Assembly (NCBI GenBank): GCA_035248725.1
Contig: DATFHG010000014.1
Coordinates: 1-16,886 of the forward strand
DNA length: 16,886 nucleotides
Direction: 5' to 3'
Source of the DNA: DASPMP01 sp035248725
GTDB lineage: Bacteria; Gemmatimonadota; Gemmatimonadetes; Gemmatimonadales; Gemmatimonadaceae
Numbering within the stretch: the stretch's first letter is position 1; every line of letters begins with the position of its first letter. Below the pieces are notes generated by a model. The model saw only the letters and a list, made by a program, of their open reading frames with translations. It was not told the origin of the DNA and did no database searches. Below, piece after piece: positions 6,150 to 13,482 of the stretch. The position numbers were made by a program, and so were the translations under genes.

Positions 6150-6577
6150 CGCGTCGGATGCTGACGGCGCTCATCGCGCTCGTCGGTGTTTTCATCGCCA
6201 CGTATCTGACGCTGTACAAGCTCGGCGTCATCGGCACGCTCGCCTGCGGCACGGGCAGCTGCGAGACGGTCCAGCTCAGTCGCTGGGGGACGTTCCTGGG
6301 TCTCCCGGTCGCCGCGTGGGGCGTCGGGTTCTACGTCCTCGTGCTCGTACTCGCGCTCCTCGGCCTGCAGGAGCGGTGGGAGCAGTCGCGCGGCATCGCG
6401 CTCGCGCTGGTGCTCGTCACCGGATGGGGCGTGGTCTTCTCCGCCTGGCTTACGTACCTCGAGCTGGGCGTGATCCGCGCGATCTGCCGCTACTGCGTCG
6501 CGTCCGCGTGCCTGACGATCGCGCTGTTCGTGCTGGCCGCGCTCGACTGGCGCGCGACGCGATCTACGCCCGCTTGA
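6146..6577 (+). CDS. VKOR-family quinone-linked disulfide oxidase
   Basis: This 143-aa protein starts at GTG 6146, which overlaps the DsbA-like stop as GTGA; ATG 6158 would also serve and gives 139 aa. Four hydrophobic segments (about 5-24, 50-73, 84-106, 110-132) fit the VKOR four-helix bundle. The periplasmic loop Cys pair is C34-x4-C39 in 'LACGTGSCETV', and the active-site C114-RY-C117 sits at the start of the last helix, as in bacterial VKORs. The family passes electrons from DsbA-like partners to quinone and takes the place of DsbB in many non-proteobacterial lineages. Pairing with a DsbA-like gene is a known arrangement, also seen as fusions. The 3' end overlaps the convergent 124-aa gene by 14 bp. 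Confidence 0.92.
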   Translation: MTRRMLTALIALVGVFIATYLTLYKLGVIGTLACGTGSCETVQLSRWGTFLGLPVAAWGVGFYVLVLVLALLGLQERWEQSRGIALALVLVTGWGVVFSAWLTYLELGVIRAICRYCVASACLTIALFVLAALDWRATRSTPA

Positions 6578-6938
6578 CTGTCCGCTGTCTGCCGTCGCTC
6601 GCTTCGTTGAGCCGCAGACGGGGACGTTCTTCCTCCGACTCGAGCGCGCGGCGGCGATAGGGTACGAGCTCCTGACCGAGCACGACCAGAGTCCGCGTAG
6701 CGACCGTGCTCGCCAGCGGCTCGGGGATCGCCATCTCGCGGATGTACGTGTCGATCGCGCGATCGAACGTGAGATCTTCCGCGAGCACGTCCACGAACAT
6801 CAGCGCGTTGTCCACATGCGAGCGGACCATCGCCTCTTCGGCGCGTGCCAGCGCGAGACGAAGTCGACGCTCGGCAGCGGGCTCGAGCTTGCGCTTGAAG
6901 ATCGACTCGGGGAAGAACTTGCGAAACCAGTTTCTCAT
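6564..6938 (-). CDS. Hypothetical protein (124 aa), helical
   Basis: The start is taken at ATG 6938 (MRNWFRKFFPESIF). The frame is open upstream to 7034, but that part overlaps the acs 3' end and reads as Arg-rich nonsense. The body is highly charged and helical ('KLEPAAERRLRLALARAEE', 'SHVDNALMFVDVLAEDLTFDRAIDTYIREM', 'STVATRTLVVLGQELVPYRRRALE'), with no Cys, signal or membrane segment, and a basic tail. No family is recognised. It follows acs by 49 bp on the same strand and may be read through from it; no separate promoter is evident. Its 3' end overlaps the VKOR gene by 14 bp in convergent orientation. Confidence 0.65.
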   Translation of the reverse strand: MRNWFRKFFPESIFKRKLEPAAERRLRLALARAEEAMVRSHVDNALMFVDVLAEDLTFDRAIDTYIREMAIPEPLASTVATRTLVVLGQELVPYRRRALESEEERPRLRLNEASDGRQRTVKRA

Positions 6939-6951
6939 GGGATCCGGGAGT

Positions 6952-6971
6952 GTGCGCAGGGAATAGCGCAC
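6952..6971 (-). terminator. Weak hairpin between acs and the 124-aa gene
   Basis: GTGCGC (6952-6957) pairs with GCGCAC (6966-6971) across an 8-nt loop, just after the acs stop. There is no T-run, so it could be a partial attenuator or chance in GC-rich DNA. Confidence 0.2.
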
Positions 6972-6987
6972 GACGCATGCCTGTCTC

Positions 6988-8952
6988 CTAGCTCTCCGAC
7001 GCCTCGTACTGCTCCTTGAGCGACGCGACGACATTCGGGTCGGCCAGCGTCGTCGTATCGCCGAGCGCGCGCCCTTCGGCGATGTCGCGAAGCAGTCGCC
7101 GCATGATCTTTCCGGACCGCGTCTTGGGCAGGTCAGCCGAAAAGAGCACGTCGTCGGGCTTCGCGATTGCCCCGATCTTCTCCGCGACGAAGTCGCGCAG
7201 CTCGTCTCGCAGCGCGGGCGACGGGTGGCGTCCCTCGCGCAGGGTCACGAATGCCGCGAGCGCGTGGCCCTTGAGCTCGTGCGTCTTGCCGACGACCGCG
7301 GCCTCTGCCACGGCCGGATGTTCGACGAGCGCGGATTCCACTTCCATCGTGCCGATCCGGTGGCCGGCGACGTTCAGCACGTCGTCCACGCGGCCGAGGA
7401 TCCAGTAGTAGCCGTCCTCGTCGCGCTTGGCGCCGTCGCCAGGAAAGTACAGGTCTTTCCGGCCGGGCCACTTCGAGAAGTACGTCTGCACGTAGCGGTC
7501 ATCGTCGCCCCAAATCGTGCGCAGCATGGACGGCCATGGTTTGGTGAGCGCGAGCAATCCGCCGCCCACCTCGATCTCGTTCGCCTTCGCGTCGAGCAGC
7601 GCCGCGTTGAATCCCGGCAGCGGCACCGTCGCGCTGCCCGGCTTGGTCTCGGTAATCCCCGGCAGCGGTGAGATCGCGATCGCGCCCGTTTCGGTCTGCC
7701 ACCACGTGTCCACGATCGGACAGCGGCCGGCGCCGATCGTCTCGTGATACCACATCCAGGCTTCCGGATTGATCGGCTCGCCCACGGAGCCCAGCAGCCG
7801 CAGTCGCGACAGGTCGTGCTTCTTCGGATGCTTGTCGCCCCACTTCATGAACGCGCGGATGGCCGTGGGTGCCGTGTAGAACACCGTCACGCCGAGCCGC
7901 TCGCAGATGCTCCAGAAGCGATCCTTGTCCGGCCAGTCGGGCGCGCCCTCGTACATCACGACCGTCGCGCCATTCGCGAGCGGACCGTAGACGACGTACG
8001 AGTGTCCCGTCACCCAGCCGATGTCCGCCGTGCACCAGAAGACGTCGTCCTCCTTGAGGTCGAACACCACCTTCGTGGTGTACGTCGCGCCGGTGAGATA
8101 GCCACCGGTCGTGTGGACGATGCCCTTCGGCTTTCCGGTGGTGCCGGAGGTGTAGAGGATGTAGAGCACGTCCTCCGCATCCATCTGCTCGGGCTCGCAG
8201 GACGTGGAGGCGGACTGCATGAGACGATGCCACCAGTGGTCGCGGCCCTCCTGCATCTGCGCGAAGGCTTCGTCACCACCGGCGCCCGGGCGCCGCTGCA
8301 CGACGACGACGTTCCTGATCGACGGGCACTCCTCCAGCGCTCTGTCGGCATTGCGTTTCAGCGGCACGATCTGTCCGCGGCGATATCCGCCGTCCGCCGT
8401 GATCAGGAGCTTGCATTCGGAATCATTGATGCGGTCGCGCAGCGATTCCGGAGAGAAGCCGCCGAAGACCACGGAGTGGATCGCGCCGATCCGCGTGCAT
8501 GCGAGCATCGCGACGGCGGCCTCGGGGATCATCGGCAGATAGATCGCGACGCGATCGCCACGCTTGACCCCGAGCTTCTTCATGACGTTCGCGAACTGCT
8601 GCACCTCGATGTACAGATCCCAATACGTCATGGTGCGACGATCGCCGGGCTCGCCTTCCCAGATCAGCGCCGCCTTGTTGCGCACCGGCGTGTCGATGTG
8701 CCGGTCCACGCAGTTGTAGGAAACGTTGATCGTGCCGCCGAGGAACCACTTCGCGTGCGGCGGTTTCCACTCGCACACCTTCGACCACTTCTTGAACCAG
8801 TGCAGTTGCTCTGCCTGCTGCGCCCAGAAGCCTTCGTGATCGCGCGCGGCGCGGTCGTAGATCGCGGGATCCGCGAGCAGCGCATGGCGACGGAACTCGC
8901 TGCTCGGCGGAAACTTGCGGTGTTCCTGCAGAAGGGCGTCGATCTCGGACAT
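6988..8952 (-). CDS. acs: Acetyl-CoA synthetase (AMP-forming)
   Basis: This 654-aa protein, full length for the family, starts at ATG 8952 (MSEIDALLQEHRKFPPS); the frame extends upstream only through the regulator gene in another frame. It activates acetate to acetyl-AMP and then acetyl-CoA in the cytoplasm. Signatures seen: 'WFLGGTINVSYNCVDRH' near the N-terminus, the P-loop-like YTSGTTGKPKG (267-277), 'TADIGWVTGHSYVVYGPL', 'DTWWQTETG', the hinge region 'GYYWILGRVDDVLNVAGHRI', and the C-terminal 'PKTRSGKIMRR' with Lys615, the lysine whose acetylation switches the enzyme off in well-studied homologues. It lies 14 bp downstream of a BTAD regulator on the same strand and also has a TAGGTT box 7 nt before its ATG, so it may be both cotranscribed and separately expressed. 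Confidence 0.97.
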   Translation of the reverse strand: MSEIDALLQEHRKFPPSSEFRRHALLADPAIYDRAARDHEGFWAQQAEQLHWFKKWSKVCEWKPPHAKWFLGGTINVSYNCVDRHIDTPVRNKAALIWEGEPGDRRTMTYWDLYIEVQQFANVMKKLGVKRGDRVAIYLPMIPEAAVAMLACTRIGAIHSVVFGGFSPESLRDRINDSECKLLITADGGYRRGQIVPLKRNADRALEECPSIRNVVVVQRRPGAGGDEAFAQMQEGRDHWWHRLMQSASTSCEPEQMDAEDVLYILYTSGTTGKPKGIVHTTGGYLTGATYTTKVVFDLKEDDVFWCTADIGWVTGHSYVVYGPLANGATVVMYEGAPDWPDKDRFWSICERLGVTVFYTAPTAIRAFMKWGDKHPKKHDLSRLRLLGSVGEPINPEAWMWYHETIGAGRCPIVDTWWQTETGAIAISPLPGITETKPGSATVPLPGFNAALLDAKANEIEVGGGLLALTKPWPSMLRTIWGDDDRYVQTYFSKWPGRKDLYFPGDGAKRDEDGYYWILGRVDDVLNVAGHRIGTMEVESALVEHPAVAEAAVVGKTHELKGHALAAFVTLREGRHPSPALRDELRDFVAEKIGAIAKPDDVLFSADLPKTRSGKIMRRLLRDIAEGRALGDTTTLADPNVVASLKEQYEASES

Positions 8953-8959
8953 GATCGAT

Positions 8960-8965
8960 AACCTA
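8960..8965 (-). promoter_or_regulatory. -10 element (TAGGTT) for acs
   Basis: On the minus strand TAGGTT lies 7 nt before ATG 8952, within the 14-bp gap after the regulator's stop. The spacing implies a leaderless acs message. No good -35 is visible; it would have to lie inside the regulator's coding end. Confidence 0.45.
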
Positions 8966-8966
8966 G

Positions 8967-9713
8967 CTAGCGCGCGGATGGTCGCAGCGCGTCCACCAGC
9001 GCGGTCGTTTCGGGCGACGGCTCGGCGTCGAGCTCCGAGCGCATGCGTTCGGCGAACTCGTCGTACAGCCGCAACGCGCCGGCGTGATCGCCGATGCGCG
9101 CGAGCATCGAGATGGTGCGTCGCAGCACGCGCTCGTCGTCCCATGAATAGCGAACTGCGCGCCGCGCCATGCGACCGGCGTCGGTCAACCGGCTGTCGCG
9201 CTCGAGCGACGCGGCCAGTCCCCACGCGGCCGCGCCGGCGCGTTCGCGCGCGAGCGTGCGTTCGTCCTCGAGCCATCGCTCGAACTCCACGCAGTCCGCA
9301 AGATGGAACCCGGGCATCAGTTCGCCGCGATACAATTCCGTCGCGCGCAGCATCTTGCCGCTGTCGGCCGCGCTCGCGAGCTCGACCGCGTCGCACCACA
9401 TCGGGGGGAACGCGAGGGCAACCTCCTCGTCGCCGCGCGTCCGCACGACGTCGGCGCCGAGCGTGGCGCGCACGGCGTGGAGTGCCTTGCGGAGCGCCGT
9501 GCGCGCGTGCGCCTGATCCAGCTCCGGCCACAACAAGCCGACGATGCGATCGCGACGTTGCGGCAGACCGGCTGGAGCAAGTGACAGAAAGGCGAGAAGC
9601 GCGCTCAGCTTGGCTTGCGCGAGCAGACGATCTCCGGTTGCGCGATCGACGCCGCGCAGCTCGATGCCGCCGAGCAGGTACAACTCGATCCTGGATTCGC
9701 CGGCTTGCGCCAT
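8967..9713 (-). CDS. BTAD-domain (AfsR/SARP-like) transcriptional regulator
   Basis: This 248-aa protein has a SARP-like layout. An N-terminal OmpR-type winged helix spans about 8-100, with 'IELYLLGGIELRG' as first strands and 'RDRIVGLLWPELDQAHARTALRKAL' (55-79) plus 'VRATLG' as the recognition region. It is followed by a bacterial transcriptional activation domain of TPR-like helices (about 105-245), which includes 'ATELYRGELMPGFHLADCVEFERWLEDER' (124-152) and 'AGALRLYDEFAERMRSELDAEPSPET'. It has no NB-ARC, kinase or receiver domain, so any signal must come from another partner. The gene is 14 bp upstream of acs and divergent from the S9 peptidase, so either may be a target; that is an inference. 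The start at ATG 9713 fits the domain start. Confidence 0.88.
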   Translation of the reverse strand: MAQAGESRIELYLLGGIELRGVDRATGDRLLAQAKLSALLAFLSLAPAGLPQRRDRIVGLLWPELDQAHARTALRKALHAVRATLGADVVRTRGDEEVALAFPPMWCDAVELASAADSGKMLRATELYRGELMPGFHLADCVEFERWLEDERTLARERAGAAAWGLAASLERDSRLTDAGRMARRAVRYSWDDERVLRRTISMLARIGDHAGALRLYDEFAERMRSELDAEPSPETTALVDALRPSAR

Positions 9714-9717
9714 AAGG

Positions 9718-9723
9718 GATCTA
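9718..9723 (-). promoter_or_regulatory. Possible -10 (TAGATC) of the BTAD regulator
   Basis: TAGATC on the minus strand lies 4 nt before ATG 9713, rather close for a leaderless start. An alternative TAGCTT is at 9747-9742 with a longer leader. Neither has a convincing -35. Confidence 0.25.
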
Positions 9724-9745
9724 CCGGGTTCGCTCGCCGCGAAGC

Positions 9746-9751
9746 TACACT
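9746..9751 (+). promoter_or_regulatory. Possible -10 (TACACT) of the S9 peptidase gene
   Basis: TACACT, extended to TACACTTG, lies 28 nt before ATG 9780 on the plus strand, giving a leader of about 20 nt without a Shine-Dalgarno. It overlaps the regulator's upstream region on the opposite strand. Weak, from sequence resemblance only. Confidence 0.25.
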
Positions 9752-9779
9752 TGAGACTCTTCCTCAGCCAGCAGCCCTC

Positions 9780-11819
9780 ATGCGCCGCCTGACTCTCCTG
9801 TTCGCCGCAATCACGCTCACTCCAGCCGTCGGCGCGACGTCGTTCGCGCAGTCAGCATCGCCACGGCCGATTCGCGCCACCGATCTCTACCGCCTTCGCA
9901 GCGTCAACGATCCGCAGCTCTCGCCGGACGGCGCGTGGGTCGCCTACACGGTCTCATCGGTCGATTCCGCCAAGGACAAGACGGACACCGACGTGTGGAT
10001 GGTGAGCTGGGATGGCAGCCAGAACATTCGCCTCACCTCATCGCCGGACGGCGAGTCGTCGCCGCGCTGGAGTCCCGACGGCCGCTACCTCGCGTTCGTC
10101 TCGGGGCGACAGGAAGGCAAGGGCGGTCAGATCTGGTTGCTCGACCGGCGCGGCGGCGAAGCGCAGCGCCTCACCCAGGTGAAGGGTGGCGTCTCCGGCT
10201 ATCAGTGGTCGCCGGACTCGAAGCGCCTCCTCGTGGTCATCGACGAGGAGACGGACACGCTCGCCGCCAGGGACACGGCGGAAAAGAAGACGCCGAAGCC
10301 GATCGTCATCGACCGGTATCAGTTCAAGCGCGATGTGACCGGCTACCTCGGCTCGAGCCGCAGTCATCTCGCGCTCTTCGACGTCGCCGCGAAGAAGCTC
10401 GACACGCTCACGCGTGGTCTCGACGACGACGAGAACGCCACGTGGTCGCCGGACGGACGCTCGATCGCGTTCGTGCGCACTCCGACGAGCGAGGCGAGCC
10501 AGGTGGAAAACAGCGACGTGTACGTCATGGAAGCGCGTGCCGGCGCCACACCGCGCCGCCTCACGGATTTCGCCGGCCCGGACGGCGGGCGCCTCGCCTG
10601 GAGTCCCGACGGCAAGTGGATCGCCTTCTCACGCGGCGACGAGCCGAAGTTCTACGCGTACCACATGGACAAGATCGCGATCGTGCCGAGTGACGGCAGC
10701 GCTCCCGCGCGCGTGCTGACCGCGGCGTTCGATCGCGATGTCTCGACGCCGACGTTCGCGGCCGACGGTAAGTCGATCTACGCGCTGGCGGTCGATGACC
10801 GCGCGCAGCATCTGGTGCGCGTGCGCGTCGCCGACGGCGGCGTGGACCGCGTGATCGCGGGACGACGTGTCGTCGGCTCGTACAGCGTCACGCCGGCCGG
10901 ACGCATCGCGGTGCTCGAGGCCACCACCGATCACGCGCCGGAAGTGTACGCGTGGGACGGCGCGGCGTTGCGCGCGCTCACGCATCAGAACGACTCCCTG
11001 TTCGCGGCGCTGCAGCTCGGCACCACGGAGGACTTCTCGTCGCGCAGCGCCGACGGCACCGAGGTGCACGGCGTGCTCGTGCGTCCGGCCGGCACGCCGG
11101 CGAACGCCGCCACGCCGCTGCTGCTGTACATCCACGGGGGACCCAACGGACAGGACCAGTACGCCTTCTCCTTCGATCGGGAGTATTTCGCCGCCAACGG
11201 CTATTCGGTGCTGTCGGTGAACTACCGCGGCTCGAGCGGGCGCGGCTCCGCGTATCAGAAGGCGATCTTCGCCGACTGGGGCGATAAGGAAGTCGTCGAT
11301 CTGCTCGGCGCAGTGGACGAGGCCGTGAAGCGCGGGCTGGCGGATCCCACGCGGCTCGCCATCGGCGGCTGGAGCTACGGTGGCATCCTCACCGACTACA
11401 CGATCGCGTCGACGCCGCGGTTCGCGGCCGCGGTCAGCGGAGCCGGCAGCGCGCTGCAGATGTCGATGTACGGCGTCGACCAGTACGTGAGTCAGTACGA
11501 GCTCGAGCTCGGCTATCCATGGAAGAATCCGGAGGCGTGGCTCAAGGTCTCGTACCCGTTCCTCCACGCGGATCGCATCAAGACACCGACGCTGTTCATG
11601 GGCGGAGCGAGCGACTTCAACGTGCCGATCGTCGGCGGTGAGCAGATGTACCAGGCGCTGCGGACGCTCGGCGTTCCCACGCAGCTCGTCATCTATCCCA
11701 ACCAGTTCCACGGCCTCACGGTGCCGAGCTATCGCGTCGACCGGCTCACGCGATACCTGGCGTGGTACGACAAGTACACGAAGGGCAAGCCAATGCAGGC
11801 GGGGAGCGTCACGCCGTAA
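9780..11819 (+). CDS. Secreted S9-family (prolyl oligopeptidase/dipeptidyl peptidase-like) serine peptidase
   Basis: This 679-aa protein starts at ATG 9780, which begins a clear signal peptide (MRRLTLLFAAITLTPAVGAT, likely cleavage near 'SFAQ-SA'). The upstream in-frame extension from 9615 lies antisense to the regulator and is rejected. Residues about 35-420 form a beta-propeller with PD40-type repeats ('PQLSPDGAWVAYT', 'PRWSPDGRYLAFV', 'YQWSPDSKRLLVV', 'ATWSPDGRSIAFV', 'LAWSPDGKWIAFS'). The alpha/beta-hydrolase catalytic domain follows ('LLLYIHGGPNGQD', 'VLSVNYRGSSGRG'), with Ser532 in GGWSYGG, Asp612 in 'GGASDFNVP' and His644 in 'NQFHGL'. The triad is complete. It probably trims oligopeptides in the periplasm or outside the cell. 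Exopeptidase versus endopeptidase action cannot be told from sequence. Confidence 0.94.
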   Translation: MRRLTLLFAAITLTPAVGATSFAQSASPRPIRATDLYRLRSVNDPQLSPDGAWVAYTVSSVDSAKDKTDTDVWMVSWDGSQNIRLTSSPDGESSPRWSPDGRYLAFVSGRQEGKGGQIWLLDRRGGEAQRLTQVKGGVSGYQWSPDSKRLLVVIDEETDTLAARDTAEKKTPKPIVIDRYQFKRDVTGYLGSSRSHLALFDVAAKKLDTLTRGLDDDENATWSPDGRSIAFVRTPTSEASQVENSDVYVMEARAGATPRRLTDFAGPDGGRLAWSPDGKWIAFSRGDEPKFYAYHMDKIAIVPSDGSAPARVLTAAFDRDVSTPTFAADGKSIYALAVDDRAQHLVRVRVADGGVDRVIAGRRVVGSYSVTPAGRIAVLEATTDHAPEVYAWDGAALRALTHQNDSLFAALQLGTTEDFSSRSADGTEVHGVLVRPAGTPANAATPLLLYIHGGPNGQDQYAFSFDREYFAANGYSVLSVNYRGSSGRGSAYQKAIFADWGDKEVVDLLGAVDEAVKRGLADPTRLAIGGWSYGGILTDYTIASTPRFAAAVSGAGSALQMSMYGVDQYVSQYELELGYPWKNPEAWLKVSYPFLHADRIKTPTLFMGGASDFNVPIVGGEQMYQALRTLGVPTQLVIYPNQFHGLTVPSYRVDRLTRYLAWYDKYTKGKPMQAGSVTP

Positions 11820-11836
11820 GGCGCGCCCCTTGCGAG

Positions 11837-11868
11837 CAGCTCCTCGACACACTGTCGTCGAGGAGCTG
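11837..11868 (+). promoter_or_regulatory. Perfect 12-bp stem-loop burying the Shine-Dalgarno of the YghA-type SDR gene
   Basis: CAGCTCCTCGAC (11837-11848) pairs perfectly with GTCGAGGAGCTG (11857-11868) around an 8-nt loop. The 3' arm contains the AGGAG at 11861-11865, and the base after the stem is the A of the start codon at 11869. It sits 18 nt after the S9 peptidase stop and has no T-run, so translational control (or RNA end protection) fits better than intrinsic termination. Confidence 0.6.
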
Positions 11869-12798
11869 ATGGCCACGAAATCCCGCCGCGCGAAGAAGGC
11901 GTCGCGCGCCACGCATAATGCTGATCGCCGCGCGAAACATTACCCGCGCAATCCGCTGCCGAAGCAGCACCAGGCCAAGCCCGGAAAAGAGCACGAGCTG
12001 GAGCCGCGCCCAAAGTACAAGGCGCCGCATTACCGCGGGTCCGGGAAACTCGACGGCAAGACCGCGTTGATCACCGGCGGGGATTCCGGCATCGGTCGCG
12101 CCGTCGCCGTGCTGTACGCGCGCGAGGGTGCCGACGTCGCGATCACCCACCTGCCGCAGGAACGCAAGGATGCCGCCGAGACGCGACGGGCGGTGCAGGC
12201 CGAAGGGCGCCGGTGCCTGACCATCGAAGGCGATCTCACCGAGCCGGAGTTCTGCCGGGAGATCGTCGAGCGGACTGTCGACGAATTCGGAAAGCTGGAC
12301 ATCCTCGTCAACAACGCCGCGTTTCAGCAACACCAGGAATCGCTGGCGGACGTGAGCGAGGAGCAGTGGGATCACACCTTCCAGACCAACATCTACGCGT
12401 ACTTTCGCGTCGCCAAAGCCGCTCTCGAGCACCTCAAGGAAGGCGCGACCATCGTGAACACGGGATCGATCACCGGCCTGCAGGGCAGCGAGGAATTGCT
12501 CGATTACTCGGCGACCAAGGGCGCGATCCACGCCTTCACGAAGTCGCTCGCGCAGAACCTCGTCGAGCGCGGCATTCGCGTGAACTGCGTCGCGCCCGGT
12601 CCCGTGTGGACGCCGCTGAATCCGTCCGACAAGGACGCCGAAGGCGTGAAGGACTTCGGTGCGTCGCAGCCGATGAAGCGACCCGCGCAGCCGGAGGAGA
12701 TCGCGCCCGCGTACGTCTTTTTCGCCTCGAACGCGGACTCGTCGTACATCACTGGCGAGGTCCTGACCCTGCTCGGCGGAGAAACGACGGCCGGCTGA
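11869..12798 (+). CDS. SDR-family oxidoreductase, YghA/general-stress-protein type
   Basis: This 309-aa protein starts at ATG 11869, preceded by AGGAG, the only strong Shine-Dalgarno noticed in the window; the longer frame into the peptidase gene is rejected. It has a Lys/Arg-rich N-terminal stretch (1-24), then the linker typical of the YghA/YdaD group ('NPLPKQHQAKPGKEHELEP', 'YRGSGKLDGKTALITGG'). The classical SDR core follows: TGGDSGIG (69-76) for NAD(P), NNAA (148-151), Ser200, and the catalytic Tyr213-x3-Lys217 in 'DYSATKGA', then 'NCVAPGPVWTPL'. All catalytic residues are present. Homologues reduce or oxidise small carbonyl compounds and are often stress-induced; the substrate is unknown. 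The extra basic N-terminus is unusual and could bind nucleic acid or a membrane. Confidence 0.93.
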   Translation: MATKSRRAKKASRATHNADRRAKHYPRNPLPKQHQAKPGKEHELEPRPKYKAPHYRGSGKLDGKTALITGGDSGIGRAVAVLYAREGADVAITHLPQERKDAAETRRAVQAEGRRCLTIEGDLTEPEFCREIVERTVDEFGKLDILVNNAAFQQHQESLADVSEEQWDHTFQTNIYAYFRVAKAALEHLKEGATIVNTGSITGLQGSEELLDYSATKGAIHAFTKSLAQNLVERGIRVNCVAPGPVWTPLNPSDKDAEGVKDFGASQPMKRPAQPEEIAPAYVFFASNADSSYITGEVLTLLGGETTAG

Positions 12799-12831
12799 CG
12801 CGAACGCGCGACGATCGGCATCTTCACAGCG

Positions 12832-13482
12832 ATGCCGTCCATCGCACTCCTCGGCGCCACGGGTCTGGTCGGCCGCCAGTCCCTCGAGCTGCTGTCGGCC
12901 GATCCGGCCTTTCAGCGCGTCGTCGTGCTCGTGCGCCGGAAATTCGCCGAGGCGATGGCGCCGCGCGTCGAGGCGCACATCGTCGACTTCGACCATCTCG
13001 AGAACCAGGCCCACCTGCTCGGCGTCGATCAGGTGCTGTGCGCGCTCGGCACGACGATCAAGACGGTCGGTGGATCGCGCGAGCGCTTTCGCCACGTGGA
13101 TCTCGAGATTCCCCTGCAGGCGGCACGTCTCGCGCGCGCGCAGGGCGCGCGGCATTTCCTCCTCGTCAGTGCGCTGGGTGCGAATCATGATTCCCGCATC
13201 TTCTACAACCGCGTGAAGGGAGAGCTGGAGGACGCATTGCGGTCGCTGGGATTCCGTTCGCTCACGATCGCGCGGCCGTCGCTCCTGCTGGGCGATCGCG
13301 CCGAACGCCGCCTGGGCGAGGAGATCGGCAAGCGATTGGGATGGATCGTGCCGGGACGCTATCGCCCGGTGCAGGCGCGCGACGTCGCCGCGGCGCTCGT
13401 GCGCGCCGCCCGCGCGGACGAACCGGGCATGCGCATCATCGAGTCGGAGGAGATTCGCACCGGCTATGTTTCGGAGCCATGA
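12832..13482 (+). CDS. Atypical SDR, NAD(P)-binding, HTATIP2/TIP30-like
   Basis: This 216-aa protein starts at ATG 12832 with the dinucleotide motif GATGLVG (8-14) right after the first strand. The segments 'VVLVRRKF', 'VDFDHLENQAHLLGVDQVLCALGTTIKTVGG', 'RFRHVDLEIPLQAARLA', 'FLLVSALGANHDSRIFYNRVKGELE' (109-133) and 'TIARPSLLLGDRAERRLGE' match the TIP30-like NAD(P)-binding group of COG0702 very well. Ser113 and Tyr125-x3-Lys129 keep the SDR catalytic layout. The function of bacterial members is poorly known. It lies 33 bp after the YghA-type SDR, and its TGA overlaps the ccmA ATG (ATGA), so it is the first coupled gene of the ccm cluster. There is no Shine-Dalgarno or obvious -10 upstream. Confidence 0.88.
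   Translation: MPSIALLGATGLVGRQSLELLSADPAFQRVVVLVRRKFAEAMAPRVEAHIVDFDHLENQAHLLGVDQVLCALGTTIKTVGGSRERFRHVDLEIPLQAARLARAQGARHFLLVSALGANHDSRIFYNRVKGELEDALRSLGFRSLTIARPSLLLGDRAERRLGEEIGKRLGWIVPGRYRPVQARDVAAALVRAARADEPGMRIIESEEIRTGYVSEP

Noticed and set aside
7744..8961. 405-codon open frame on the plus strand
   Set aside because: Antisense to acs, which shows full-length conserved motifs; the product has no domain features.
8953..9531. Upstream in-frame extension of acs to 847 aa
   Set aside because: The extension overlaps the BTAD regulator in another frame and is Arg-rich nonsense; acs homology starts at the ATG 8952.
9615..9779. Upstream extension of the S9 peptidase
   Set aside because: It would remove the signal peptide from the N-terminus and lies antisense to the regulator's coding region.
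10629..11912. 427-codon open frame on the minus strand
   Set aside because: Antisense to the S9 catalytic domain whose triad is intact on the plus strand; no recognisable motif.
13465..13470. TATGTT box 8 nt before the ccmA ATG as a promoter
   Set aside because: It matches the leaderless spacing, but it is also the coding sequence Tyr-Val, and ccmA overlaps the upstream stop, so coupling is the simpler explanation.
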